DNA from: Puniceicoccales bacterium
GTDB taxonomy: Bacteria > Verrucomicrobiota > Verrucomicrobiia > Opitutales > Oceanipulchritudinaceae
Length of the DNA stretch: 17,687 bases
Direction of reading: 5' to 3'
Assembly (NCBI GenBank): GCA_030595525.1
Contig: JAUVDD010000008.1
Coordinates: 1-17,687, forward strand
Shown: positions 1 through 9,900 of the stretch, in pieces
Numbering within the stretch: position 1 is the stretch's first letter
How the letters are laid out: every line of letters begins with the position of its first letter
Translations under genes and position numbers: made by a program
The notes under the pieces: model-generated
What the model was told of the DNA's origin: nothing
The model's database searches: none
Seen by the model: only the letters and a program-made list of their open reading frames with translations

Positions 1-553
1 TATACATACACATCACCACATCCAGATGTTGCAGTGCAAGCAGTCCACCTTCAACAGTTTTACTTGAAATACCAGTCGCTCTTATCTTGCCTTCTTCTTT
101 TAAACGCAACAGAGTTTCCATTACAGCAGTTTCCTGTAAAACATGCATGTCATCGCCGTTAGAGTGGATCAAAACAATATCCAGGACATTACGTTTTAAT
201 TCACGCAGACTATTCTCTACGGTCATGCGTGTTTCTGCTTCGGTATAGATATATTCAGATACACCATTTACAAAGCGCTCGCCCACCTTGCTGCAGATCA
301 ACCAGTCATCACTGTCACCCACCAGTTTACCTAGTCGTTGTTGTGCTGCGCCATAAGCTGGCGCGGTATCCAGTAAGTTAATACCTGCAGCCTGTGCCTG
401 TGATAGTAATGCCAGTACCTGTTGATCATCCGGAATCTCAAAATGCTCGGGATATTTAACATCCTCGTTACGACCAAACTTAACCGTACCCAGGCCCAGC
501 ATGCTCACGGCAAGTCCGGTTTCGGCGATTGGTTTATGAGGGATGTCAGACAT
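1..553 (-). CDS. Aldo/keto reductase, N-terminal part (runs off left edge)
   Basis: The minus-strand frame opens with ATG at 553 and stays open to base 1, giving 184 residues without a stop. The product is a probable NAD(P)H-dependent cytosolic oxidoreductase of the aldo/keto reductase superfamily. All four catalytic positions can be placed: Asp62 and Tyr67 in LDTAPAYG, Lys89 in CSKVGE and His130 in LIHSNGDD. The N-terminal strand TGLAVSMLGLGTVKFG is also typical. About 100 or more residues of the barrel lie beyond the left edge, and the substrate cannot be told. A remnant of another gene lies 55 bp upstream on the same strand. Leucine codons are mostly CTG and TTA, whereas the T6SS genes look richer in TTG and CTT, so this segment may have a different origin from the rest of the window. 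I am confident of the family but not of the role. Confidence 0.9.
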   Translation of the reverse strand, partial: MSDIPHKPIAETGLAVSMLGLGTVKFGRNEDVKYPEHFEIPDDQQVLALLSQAQAAGINLLDTAPAYGAAQQRLGKLVGDSDDWLICSKVGERFVNGVSEYIYTEAETRMTVENSLRELKRNVLDIVLIHSNGDDMHVLQETAVMETLLRLKEEGKIRATGISSKTVEGGLLALQHLDVVMCMY

Positions 554-607
554 AATTAAAGAATTAACGTTCGATGGGTTTAACAGATTCGTATCATAAC
601 TGATCAA

Positions 608-943
608 CTACTGCCATTCAGCCGTATCCCAGGGATACGCGTCGACTTCCGCCATCGGTAAATCAAGCTTCTCGTGCTGACTAACGTCGTCACCAGCAAG
701 CGATGGCTGAAGCCCTGAATCTTTTACCCTTTGTAAAACTTCATCGGCCACCATAGGAGCGAATACCAGTTTAGTGGGCCATACGGTTACTTGATTATCT
801 TGCTGGTAGATGACCGGGGTGGTTGGACGACTATCATCTGGCTGCTGTCCCTCTGCCGGGCGGATTTGCGCTCCCTGATTGGTGCTTATCTCACGAACAG
901 TCCTAATGTCAGCTTTGCTGACGTTTCTGAATCCATGGAGCTG
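608..943 (-). pseudogene. C-terminal remnant of an unidentified gene, 5' end missing
   Basis: This minus-strand frame is open from 943 down to a TAG stop at 608-610 and ends ...DAYPWDTAEWQ. I do not recognise the family. The stretch VTVWPTKLVFAPMVADEVL looks like real protein (mixed hydrophobic, ordered). The only in-frame ATGs are well inside it: one at 754 would give a peptide of about 43 residues. Upstream of that there is no ATG, GTG or TTG start in frame before the minus-strand stop at 944-946. The gene therefore looks cut at its 5' side. Its right-hand portion overlaps, antisense, the open frame of the FHA protein, so the true end of the remnant is somewhere between about 755 and 935. 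It probably sat in an operon with the aldo/keto reductase, whose start is 54 bp away. Confidence 0.45.
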
Positions 944-1240
944 TCAAGGCGGGTAAATACAAGTTTGCTGGGTGCACTGGGTCCACTCGGGCGGAACTTT
1001 GCTTCACGCCACCGGGAGAAATTCTCACCTGAAGCGATAAAGGAAGCGGTTGAGCTTGAGGGTGGTGGAGGATTCCTGAAAGCTAAAGCAGTACAATGCT
1101 GGCAGAGATATGAAGATATGGCTAATGATATGGACGATACAGCTGTAGATCAGTTGCTACACGAACTATTATCCAGCTACGCAGAAGAACTTATGGTGGG
1201 TCCGAAAGCCCGTCAACAAACCAAGCATCCATTTAGATGA
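791..1240 (+). CDS. tagH: T6SS FHA-domain protein TagH, C-terminal fragment
   Basis: From about residue 20 onward this reads like the C-terminal domain of the T6SS-associated FHA protein (TagH/Fha). A helical segment (ESMELSRRVNTSLLGALGP, then FSPEAIKEAV) is followed by the aromatic/acidic tail KAVQCWQRYEDMAND...LLHELLSSYAEEL, which resembles the usual RYWELYRELYE...EFARAYEEQ ending. FHA proteins are normally several hundred residues, with an N-terminal phosphothreonine-binding FHA domain; that domain is absent here. The frame is open only from 737, the first in-frame start is a TTG at 791 with no ribosome-binding site, and the first ATG is at 935. The gene is therefore probably 5'-truncated and the given start is nominal. 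Its TGA overlaps the tssK start by four bases (ATGA), placing it in the operon. The family call rests on pattern and context and is moderately sure. Confidence 0.6.
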   Translation: MIILLVDDRGGWTTIIWLLSLCRADLRSLIGAYLTNSPNVSFADVSESMELSRRVNTSLLGALGPLGRNFASRHREKFSPEAIKEAVELEGGGGFLKAKAVQCWQRYEDMANDMDDTAVDQLLHELLSSYAEELMVGPKARQQTKHPFR

Positions 1241-2598
1241 CATCCTTTATACATTGGCACGAAGGGCTGTTTTTACAGCCGCATCACTTGCAACGTTTCC
1301 AACGGTCACTAAACGATGGAATCGTTAGTGAACGAAATTTGTCATGGGCTTATCCCTATGGAGTGGTGGAAGCCCGGCTTTCCGAAGACGATTTGGCCAA
1401 CAAACGCGTGCGGTTTGAACGGTTGAAAGTTGTCATGAAAAGTGGGGTGATCGTCGATTTTCCAGACCATGCAGAAGTCCCCACGCTGGACCTTAAACAG
1501 GCTTTGGCTCGATTTCGGTCCGGATTTGTCATTTCATTGGGAGTTCCCCAGTGGGATGAAATGAGGGCGAATGTTTATGCCCAATCCGAATCCGGTGAAG
1601 CCAGAGTCAGGGTGCACTACCAGGTGGGCGAGAAAAGTTATCGGGATGAAAATACTGGGGAGAATCCACGCCCAATTCCGCTGAGGAAGATAAATGCTTC
1701 ATTGGTTCTTCCTGATGATGATTTAACCGATCTGGAAACAATTCCTCTGATACGGGTCGTTCCTGGTGTCGGGCAGGAAATCGGCTCATGCCGACAAGAT
1801 CCCAATTATGCGCCGCCAACAATGGTCCTTAAGGGATCGCCTCCTCTCAGGAAACTGGTTTATGATCTTGCTGCTCAGTTGGAAGCTAGCCGGGATGGTT
1901 TGGTCGTTCAAATCAATCAGGGAGGCTTTAACATGGAATTGCTTCGGGGGCTTCAGTTGGAGCAAATGTTGAGGCTGCGAACCTTGAATCATTTTACAGC
2001 TCGATTGCCACTGTTGGCAGAGGTTGAAAACATCAGTCCGTTTTTCCTTTTCATGGAGTTGCATAGTCTGCTCGGTGAATTGAGTGCTTTGAGCCCTGTT
2101 CAGGATGCTTTTAAGATAGATCGTTTCAACCATGAGGATCCGCTGCCTGTCTTCAAGGAGGTGACTGAAAAGATTCGTAACCTCCTGAAGGGTGTTGTCA
2201 GCTCCAGCTTTATGGAAGTTTCCTTCAACAAGGAAGATGATTTCCTCACACTCGATATGACAGATGAACATTTCAGCAAACCAAACGATTATTTCCTTGG
2301 AATCGAGACGAGTGAAGAACACCGGGTGGTAACTGGTTTGGTGGAGGATCAGGACAAATTCAAACTGATGCCGAAAGCCTTTATCCGGCGACCGATATAC
2401 GGCATCAAGGTTAAGGAAGAACGAATTCCTCCTCCAGAACTACCCGCTAAATCAAATTTGAAATACTACAGGATTCTACGTGCCGACAGCGGACGTATGT
2501 GGGACATGTTGAAGCGTGAGAAAGCAATGGCTCTCCGCTGGCCCGGTATGGAGGAATCCGATTTTAAGGTGACGCTTTACATGACCGTTCCAAATTAA
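1237..2598 (+). CDS. tssK: T6SS baseplate-membrane connector TssK
   Basis: At 453 residues this is the usual TssK length. The N-terminus has the family signature: residues 7-19 read WHEGLFLQPHHLQ, matching the W-x-E-G-x-x-L-x-P-x-H-x-Q pattern of TssK. A later segment with LRTLNHFTARLPLL and FLFMELHSLLGEL fits the helical middle domain, and the end, with PPPELPAKSNLKYYRI, fits the neck/head region that binds the TssL-TssM complex. TssK is a cytoplasmic trimeric protein that ties the baseplate to the membrane complex. The ATG at 1237 overlaps the upstream FHA gene stop (ATGA) and has no clear Shine-Dalgarno, which suggests translational coupling. tssL begins 20 bp downstream. No frameshift or missing region is apparent. 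Confidence 0.95.
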   Translation: MTSFIHWHEGLFLQPHHLQRFQRSLNDGIVSERNLSWAYPYGVVEARLSEDDLANKRVRFERLKVVMKSGVIVDFPDHAEVPTLDLKQALARFRSGFVISLGVPQWDEMRANVYAQSESGEARVRVHYQVGEKSYRDENTGENPRPIPLRKINASLVLPDDDLTDLETIPLIRVVPGVGQEIGSCRQDPNYAPPTMVLKGSPPLRKLVYDLAAQLEASRDGLVVQINQGGFNMELLRGLQLEQMLRLRTLNHFTARLPLLAEVENISPFFLFMELHSLLGELSALSPVQDAFKIDRFNHEDPLPVFKEVTEKIRNLLKGVVSSSFMEVSFNKEDDFLTLDMTDEHFSKPNDYFLGIETSEEHRVVTGLVEDQDKFKLMPKAFIRRPIYGIKVKEERIPPPELPAKSNLKYYRILRADSGRMWDMLKREKAMALRWPGMEESDFKVTLYMTVPN

Positions 2599-2618
2599 TT
2601 CAACCCGATTAAATTCCA

Positions 2619-3314
2619 ATGCAACTTGTCCAAATTTGTGAACCTGCATTTCAATACATCTGCAAAATCAATCGAATCGGCCAGAAGGGTCATCTTGATT
2701 ACCAGTTTGTTCGAAGTGAGGTAACGGATCTCCTAAACCAGATAGAACAGAAAGCGGGTATGGACCGGCTGACTGCTGATTTGTTTAAGCAGATCAAGCT
2801 TCCACTTATTTTCTTCATTGATTCCATGATTGTTGAATCTGGGATTGAATGTGCCGGTGATTGGGACGCCAATCGTATAGCTTACGATCATAATGAGCTT
2901 TCCGGTGATGAATCCTTTTACGATGATATGGATCGCATACTTTCCGATAATGTTCCGGATAAACCTGAACTTCTATCCTTCTTCTACGTTTGTCTTGGAT
3001 TGGGCTTTACCGGGATTTACTTTAGCCAACCGGAAATGATCACGGATTACATATCCCGTATGGAACCGCGCCTCAGGGAATTTCTGGAGAGCGACTTGCA
3101 CCAGCGGATTGTCCCGGATACCTATCGGTCTACCAATACCGTAAATCTTATTGCTGCTCCCGCACCCAAGATTTTTGGAATTCTGATATGTTTTGCCGGA
3201 GTGGCAATTGCCGTTTTCCTGACAGTAATTTTCCTCTATTTTAATTCGTCTTCAGAGCTCGCCAATTCTGTGACGGAAATCGACCAAAAACAGATTGAAC
3301 CGCTTCGTGATTAA
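2619..3314 (+). CDS. tssL: T6SS inner-membrane protein TssL (DotU family)
   Basis: This 231-residue protein opens with the DotU/TssL pattern: LVQICEPAFQYICKINR, then GHLDYQFVRSEVTDLL. It continues with a helical cytoplasmic domain containing LPLIFFIDSMI and LLSFFYVCLGLGFTGIYF, and ends with one membrane helix at roughly residues 183-208 followed by about 24 polar residues. This is the tail-anchored layout of TssL. There is no fused C-terminal OmpA-like peptidoglycan-binding domain, so anchoring to the cell wall would need another protein. TssL forms the inner-membrane complex with TssM and contacts TssK. Spacing to tssK is 20 bp and to tssM 12 bp. Upstream of the ATG the sequence is AT-rich with no good ribosome-binding site. 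Confidence 0.93.
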   Translation: MQLVQICEPAFQYICKINRIGQKGHLDYQFVRSEVTDLLNQIEQKAGMDRLTADLFKQIKLPLIFFIDSMIVESGIECAGDWDANRIAYDHNELSGDESFYDDMDRILSDNVPDKPELLSFFYVCLGLGFTGIYFSQPEMITDYISRMEPRLREFLESDLHQRIVPDTYRSTNTVNLIAAPAPKIFGILICFAGVAIAVFLTVIFLYFNSSSELANSVTEIDQKQIEPLRD

Positions 3315-3326
3315 GGCTGGCGAATT

Positions 3327-6300
3327 ATGAATATCCAATCCTTCCTAAATTTACCGGGACCCCTGAAAGCGGGAATCTCTTTAATGTGTGGTGCGTCCAT
3401 TCTCTCTGTCATGTTTCTGATCGTGAGAGGAAACAAGACTTTACTTGTCCTGCTGACTGTCATCTTCGTTGTAGTGGCCTTGCTGGGAGGCCTTTATGCC
3501 CTTGTCCTGAGAATCAGGAAAAAGAAGAGCTCAAAGAAAATGGACAAAGTGATGCAGCAGCACAACGCTGGATCTCCTTCTTCTTTGAGTGGTGCTGATT
3601 CACGGGTAAAGTTGGATGACTTGCGCCAGAAGTTTTCATCCGGTATCAAACAGTATAAGAAGCATGGAAAAGACATTTACGGACTCCCATGGTATGTGAT
3701 TGTCGGTGAACCTGGCTCAGGGAAAACTGAAGCTATCCGACGTAGTGGAATTGGATTCCCCCCGAACCTTCAGGATGAGCAGCAGGGGATCGGTGGTACC
3801 ATTAACATGAATTGGTGGTTTACCAATCACGGGGTCATTCTCGATACTGCCGGACGTCTTCTTTTCGAGGAAGTCGCTGCGGGATCCACCAACGAATGGA
3901 GGGAGTTTCTCGAATTATTGAGAAAGAACCGCCCGGATTGCCCTATCAATGGATTGATACTGGCAATTCCGACAGATAGCCTGATTAAGGATTCATCTGC
4001 AGACATAGAAGCAAAAGCAAAGAAAATTGCCGTTCAATTGGATGAGATTCAGAGAATTCTGGATATCCGGTTTCCGGTTTTTATCTATATCACAAAGGCT
4101 GACTTGATTTCCGGTTTTCGTGAATTCTTCAAGGGCCTGCAGGATCCTGAACTTGAGCACCAAATGGTTGGCTGGTCTAACCCAGCTCCGTTGGATGCAC
4201 CCTTTAACCCCCAGCAGGTTGATGAATACCTGACTGGTTTGATCACCTCGATTGAAAAACGGCGCTATGCGCTCATCCGTGAGCCGGATCACAGCAGTGT
4301 GGAACCCGGTGAGCGTTGGTTGGATCAAGTCGATTCAATATACAATTTCCCTCGTGCGCTTGAACAGGTTTTCCCGAGACTGCGGAGATTTCTGGAACTT
4401 ATATTTGTAGCCGGTGAATGGGCTCAGAAACCTTTGTTCTTAAGGGGAATATATTTAACTTCATCCCTGCAGGAAGGTGCTGTTCTTGACCAGGAACTAG
4501 CTTCCGCACTGGATTTGGAAGTTAAGGATCTACCGGAAGAAATTAGCTTTGTCCGAAAAGGGGCTTTATTCCTGAGGGATGTTTACATCGAAAAAATCTT
4601 CAAGGAGAAGAGTCTTGTTACGCGAGCCACAAGCGCCAATAAGGTGGTTAGAACAAGACAAATATTTGTTTTTGGAATTGGATTTGTGGCTCTTGTTCTT
4701 TCGTTGGGACTGGCTTGGCTAAGTGCTTCTGCTCTCAAATCGAGTATAGGCCAGCAGAAGGAATACTGGGATTTGGCGGCTTCCGACAAGTTGTGGAACG
4801 GTGATAGATGGCGTTTGCCCATTGTGGACGTTTCCCCCGTTCAAGAGGGATTCCTCAGCAATGAAGAGAAGCTTATTCCGTTTGGCGAAAAGCAGGTGCA
4901 ATACATAGATTTCCTGAGTCAACTTGAGGGATTTAGTCGTGAGAAAATCGATACGCCATTCATCTTTAAACCTGTTGAGTGGATTTCATCAGGATTGACC
5001 AGTCGTGAAATTGAACGCCAGAAGGCGCTCAAGGTCGTATACGAGGCGGGTGTCTTAAGGCCATTGATCGCGGGTGCTCATGAAGAGTTTGAGCTACCTG
5101 ACACGAGTTGGTCTAACGAAGCTAGAGATGCTCTCACGGGACTCATCCGGCTGGAACGTCAAATCGCAGAATCCGAGGAAGGTATTTCGGTCAGTTTCGA
5201 TGACTGTCGTGAACTTGTGCCGTCCCTCATGACTTATCTGACTGGGGGAGCGGGTGATCCCCGGCTTGTAAAAATTGCGAATTGGCTGTATGTGGAATCT
5301 CCGGATTCAAAAGGCATGTGGCCACCAAAGTGGGCGTCAGCGGGAATGAGCTTAAAGTCAAATCGACCAATCCGTGCAGCCCTGAATAAGTTTATTGGGT
5401 ACGTTAAGGAAAAATCATCCAGCCAGCAGGCGAACCTTGTTATGATCGAGTCGATGCTGAAACAGATGAACGAAATTGAGGAAGCCGAGAAGGCATTGAT
5501 AAATGCGGTGGCCAGTATCGATCCTATGGCTACAAGTGATTTCATCAAGCCGGCCTCTGATATTCTGTTTGATCGTTTACTGCCTGCGGTTGAGCAGTTT
5601 AGTCAGCAAAAATCTGTTATCATACAAAAGGGAGTCTTGTCTCGTGAAGAGCCATTCCTTTTGGGAATTGCCTATGAACGGGAGCTGAAATCTGCACAGG
5701 TAACCATACAATCTACCATTGCTGAGATCCAGAAGGAGCTTCCTGGAGTGGATCAATTGGTCGACGGTGATGAAGGAAATACAATCGATGAAGAATACAC
5801 CTTGTTCCAGGACATTAATCGCCAGTTAAGTGCGGCCAAAAGTGAAATCAATAATATCATATCTTCTTCGTTGTCGACTGAACAGGTCGGAAAAATCGAC
5901 TATTTCGACAAGAACTTCCTCACATTGGATAGTGGCAACATCGCTTACTTGGATTCACGAGTCACCCGGTACAGGGAATTGATGGAGGCATTCCGTGGCG
6001 ATGGGATAGGGGTCAATCCAATTGGAAAGCTTCGTGACAGGATAGACGCTTACGACGATGTCCTGTCCGGATTGCGTTCAACCAAGGTAGACTATGCCGG
6101 TCCGATGGAAAGCACTGTTGGGACCACCACCAAAAAGCTTTTAGACCTATTTGAAGTTTCCTACTTCAATAAGCTGGCTGAGAATTACCGGCAGTCGCTC
6201 AATTCCGTTCTGGATCAAATACGATTCCCATTGGTATTGCCGGTATCCTCCGACAGTCTTTCGGTTGAAGAACTGGATCAAGTTGCCAGAGCGTTGGACC

Positions 6301-6878
6301 ATGTTGATAAGGAAGTGCAGCCTCCTTTAGTTGAAAGATTTTCAAGCCAGAATAAACGCTATTTTGAAAGGATCAGGGAGCAAATCAGCCCTGTAGCCGC
6401 CCTGGGAAGGAGCCTTGCTGCCGATGGGGGAGAATCCCAGTTTGTCACAATCAGTCTCCCCGGTCAGGACACACAGAACGAAATTCTGCAAAAGATTCTT
6501 GGTCCGGCAGTGCATCCGCACATTAACTACAAATGGGAAGAGGTTAGCTTGAACGCGGATTCCAAGATTCGCACGAGGAGATCTACTGGTGAAACAGTTG
6601 GAAAGGTGCTTCTCAATGAATCTAATTTGTCACTACAGTTTTTCCGTTTGGGCCAAGCGGATGCTAATCCTTTAAGCTATGCTGGTTCATGGGCTCCTCT
6701 GCAGTGGTTGTTCTCCAGCAAATTTATTTCTGGAGACGGAAATAAGCAGTTCTATGTACTTGTGCAGCGAAGGGATGAAGAGACGGATTACAGTATGATC
6801 GTAAGCCTTGAATTTCAGGAACCACTTCCGAATGTTGAGGATTGGCCGAGAAAGGATACTTTGATTCGGTCAAACTGA
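3327..6878 (+). CDS. tssM: T6SS inner-membrane protein TssM (IcmF family)
   Basis: The length of 1183 residues is normal for TssM. Two N-terminal membrane helices lie at about 15-33 and 38-62. A cytoplasmic NTPase-like domain follows, with Walker A GEPGSGKT at 127-134, a Walker B-like VILDTAGR near 170-177, the conserved FLELLRKNRPDCPINGLIL segment, and a G4-like TKADLISGF. A third membrane helix at about 445-468 leads into a large, mainly helical periplasmic region, with a beta-rich end near residues 1130-1170 (QWLFSSKF, FYVLVQRR). The Walker A motif is intact, which is not true of every TssM. In known systems TssM spans the periplasm and meets the lipoprotein TssJ; no tssJ is visible here. 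The ATG at 3327 has a weak AAGG ten bases upstream. The next gene follows after 43 bp. Confidence 0.95.
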   Translation: MNIQSFLNLPGPLKAGISLMCGASILSVMFLIVRGNKTLLVLLTVIFVVVALLGGLYALVLRIRKKKSSKKMDKVMQQHNAGSPSSLSGADSRVKLDDLRQKFSSGIKQYKKHGKDIYGLPWYVIVGEPGSGKTEAIRRSGIGFPPNLQDEQQGIGGTINMNWWFTNHGVILDTAGRLLFEEVAAGSTNEWREFLELLRKNRPDCPINGLILAIPTDSLIKDSSADIEAKAKKIAVQLDEIQRILDIRFPVFIYITKADLISGFREFFKGLQDPELEHQMVGWSNPAPLDAPFNPQQVDEYLTGLITSIEKRRYALIREPDHSSVEPGERWLDQVDSIYNFPRALEQVFPRLRRFLELIFVAGEWAQKPLFLRGIYLTSSLQEGAVLDQELASALDLEVKDLPEEISFVRKGALFLRDVYIEKIFKEKSLVTRATSANKVVRTRQIFVFGIGFVALVLSLGLAWLSASALKSSIGQQKEYWDLAASDKLWNGDRWRLPIVDVSPVQEGFLSNEEKLIPFGEKQVQYIDFLSQLEGFSREKIDTPFIFKPVEWISSGLTSREIERQKALKVVYEAGVLRPLIAGAHEEFELPDTSWSNEARDALTGLIRLERQIAESEEGISVSFDDCRELVPSLMTYLTGGAGDPRLVKIANWLYVESPDSKGMWPPKWASAGMSLKSNRPIRAALNKFIGYVKEKSSSQQANLVMIESMLKQMNEIEEAEKALINAVASIDPMATSDFIKPASDILFDRLLPAVEQFSQQKSVIIQKGVLSREEPFLLGIAYERELKSAQVTIQSTIAEIQKELPGVDQLVDGDEGNTIDEEYTLFQDINRQLSAAKSEINNIISSSLSTEQVGKIDYFDKNFLTLDSGNIAYLDSRVTRYRELMEAFRGDGIGVNPIGKLRDRIDAYDDVLSGLRSTKVDYAGPMESTVGTTTKKLLDLFEVSYFNKLAENYRQSLNSVLDQIRFPLVLPVSSDSLSVEELDQVARALDHVDKEVQPPLVERFSSQNKRYFERIREQISPVAALGRSLAADGGESQFVTISLPGQDTQNEILQKILGPAVHPHINYKWEEVSLNADSKIRTRRSTGETVGKVLLNESNLSLQFFRLGQADANPLSYAGSWAPLQWLFSSKFISGDGNKQFYVLVQRRDEETDYSMIVSLEFQEPLPNVEDWPRKDTLIRSN

Positions 6879-6921
6879 TTCAATGCGCAAATGTCCATAT
6901 TTGATAACCTGATGAATTAGC

Positions 6922-9900
6922 GTGGAATTTTATAAACAGTTTCTTCAGTCTAAGGGGGCCCCGGCAGGTGCGGGACCGGGGATGCACCTGACAATCTTCG
7001 GAAAGCATCCTGGGTGGGATGACCATATTCCAGATGTAGGTGTAACAACAGAGACACTTTCCATTCTGAAACGTGATTTCTACGTCAGGGGAATTGGAGG
7101 ACTTATAGATGCTGGGACTTGGGATAATATGCAGGAGGTAGATGTCCTGGAAGGATTCAATCACCTGTTTGTTGCCCAGCGTGGAGGAGAAGGAATAATT
7201 GGCCGCATGTGGGCGTCGAGTGATGGGAAGGGCCGTGCACGCTACCCCATGGTAGCTGCAATCCATTCAGTTAATTTACCGCTAAGGAAAAGCCTGCCAA
7301 AATTGCTCTGGATTCTTGAAAAGCTTCGAGAGGATTGTATCAGCAAAACGACTGAGGAAGATGTTCTACAAATTGTTAATTCTAATCAGGAGCAGCTAAA
7401 TAGCCTTACCTCAGAATTGCCAACGAATAACGAAGGTTTTAAGCCTTCTTTAAGGCTTTTAAACCGTATGATAAGTTCTGAGGGACTGGACGACTCAGTT
7501 CGGCATCTGCGACTTTTATACGAGATAAAGAACAAGTTAGAGCCATTCTCACCTTCAAATGTTGAAAAACTCCTTCCGGAGGAAACTGTGCCAGGAGAGC
7601 ACATTCGCTTACCTTATGGGAGTGAAATGGATGAAGCGGAGATGTTCAGTGCATGGCTGACTTATCTCCGAACCCAGGTTTCCCCTAGAATACCTATCTT
7701 TATTGCAAAGCCAGTAGTGGGGGAATGGATGGATGCCATTGTTGGGCATCTGGATGGCAAAGAGCTGCTATGTCTCCGTTCAGCATTGCACCACATCCCG
7801 TGTGTGACAGATCTTCAGTATAATATTTCGGAGGAATTTAAGGATAGTGTTGAACCTCAACTAACGTCCATTTCTGAATGGGAACAATTTCCTCATGAAC
7901 AAAGTGTATTCGGAGTACCACCCAGACGCCGTGGATTGGATTCGAGTTTGGCAACGGGAGACGACGAAACGGGTGGACTAAAGAAAAGTCCTCTAAAATG
8001 GGTACTCCTGATTGTTTTCATAGCGGCCATTGCCATTGGAGCCTGGTTTTTTTTTACACGATCGAAGGAACCTGAACCAGTTTTGGTGGAACCAACTGTA
8101 AGCAAAGTTGAAGATGTTGAAGTTTCTAAAGAATTTGATCCAAATCCGGAGCAGGCGTTTGCATATCTGTCTGATGCAGAGAATCTTTGGTATCCTAGAT
8201 TACTGCGATATGCACGAAATAGTTCGGTTAAAGATGCGTGGAGTAGGGATCAGGATCTGAATTCCCTCTTGAATTTTCTCAACTCACAGGAGTTAAGATC
8301 AAAGTTAGAGCAAGTTGGGATTATTTCGGGTATCAGCCAAAATGATTTGGTTGGAATGGAATCCGACAAAAAAGCTGCAATTGTCCAATTATCCAAATCC
8401 ATTCATAGTATTGAGGAATCATTGGGTAATTGGAAGGCGAGTCAGGACTTGGATCAAATTCGTTCCTTTCTATCAGAAGTGAATGCAGTTTCATCGCTGA
8501 AGGAAATTGATGAACGGTTGCCTCCTTTGGAGTTTGAAAGGGTTTTGGGAGACCAAATCCAAAATCGACTAAATTCTGCAGATTATCTTGATGATGCTCG
8601 TGAGCGTATTGACCAGTACAAAAACAGCACTCAAATAATATCCCAGCAGACTCTCAATAGCCTTTCCATAGTACTTGAATGGTGTGATAAGCGCATAGAA
8701 GGAAGCACTTCACTACAGGAGTTGCTGGACAATATTTCAAGTCTTCAGCGCAGTTTAGATCAGTTGACTGAACTTCTCAAGGAGGAGCCATTTGCCGAGG
8801 AATCCATGTTAGTTTTAGATTCCAGGTACGTCAGTATCGGAAATGGCGCTTCTGAGCAATTCAACTTGCTGATTGAATTATACCGGGACTACAAACCTTT
8901 GACTGGCGAGGATGTGCCCCGCTTGGATCTGGAACAAGCGTATTCAATGCCCGATCTTGAAGATGACTTGGAAACGGTGAGAAAATTGGATCCTGATTTT
9001 GTTTCTGATCCATTTTTGGATCGGTGGAAAGTAGTACAGTCGAAGTTTGACTCAATTGCGAAAATTCCAGCCATCCGGATGAATATAGACAACATTCGTT
9101 CCAATTCAGGTGAAGCAATGAAATTGTTGGATTCATTGAGATTGGACGTAGGAAAGGCATTGGCAGAAAGATCTGATCCCTCCGGTTGGTATACCGCACT
9201 CGGTTTAATGGTGTATGGAGACGATGCTTTCAACGAAGCGTGGAAACGCAGGGTTGAAAAGACTGTGCCGCAATCCATGGTCTCAAGTCTGCAGGAGGAC
9301 AATGTTGCTTTTATTAAGAAACGTCAGGAGATGGAATCTTGGAGAAGAAACTTTGAAGAATCTTTAAAGTTGAAAGATTCTCTTAGATTCCCGCAGCTTG
9401 CTGAGAATACAAGCGCCTCCGCCAATAAAAGGAATAATTGGATTCGCGATTTTCATTCCATCCTGATTTCCGAATCCCTCGCGGGATTCTTGGACAATCT
9501 TGACATTCCTTTCGAAGGACCAACTGAAGAGTGGTCATCTTTAAATGAATGGAAAGTGGAGTTTGACGAAAATGTGACAGATCACTTCTTGAGTCTTGAA
9601 TCAGAATTATCCGTCCTCGAGTCCGATTTACATTCCATTGGGGAGGGTGCCTTTCCGGGATTAGCAGAGCGTGTTCAAGAAGTCTGGTCCTTCGAAATCC
9701 TTGAAGAAAGTGCTCTAGGATTGTTAGAAGGCTTAGCTGATCTGGATGCGGTTAATGCATCAACATCCTCCAAGGATCTTATTAGTTACTTGAACACAAC
9801 GGCTTGGGATGGTCTCCGTTGGGCTGCCTGGCGACGATTGGTTTCCATGGAAAACTGGCCAATCGAGTCAACGGATCTGGATCAATTGAAGCGAGTCGCT

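Noticed and set aside
1786..2322. 178-residue minus-strand open frame inside tssK
   Set aside because: It is antisense to a strongly recognised TssK, has no ribosome-binding site or family resemblance, and is a frame shadow.
6880..7266. 128-residue minus-strand open frame over the start of the fusion gene
   Set aside because: It is antisense to the TagF domain, Cys- and Ser-rich as frame shadows often are, and has no start signal.
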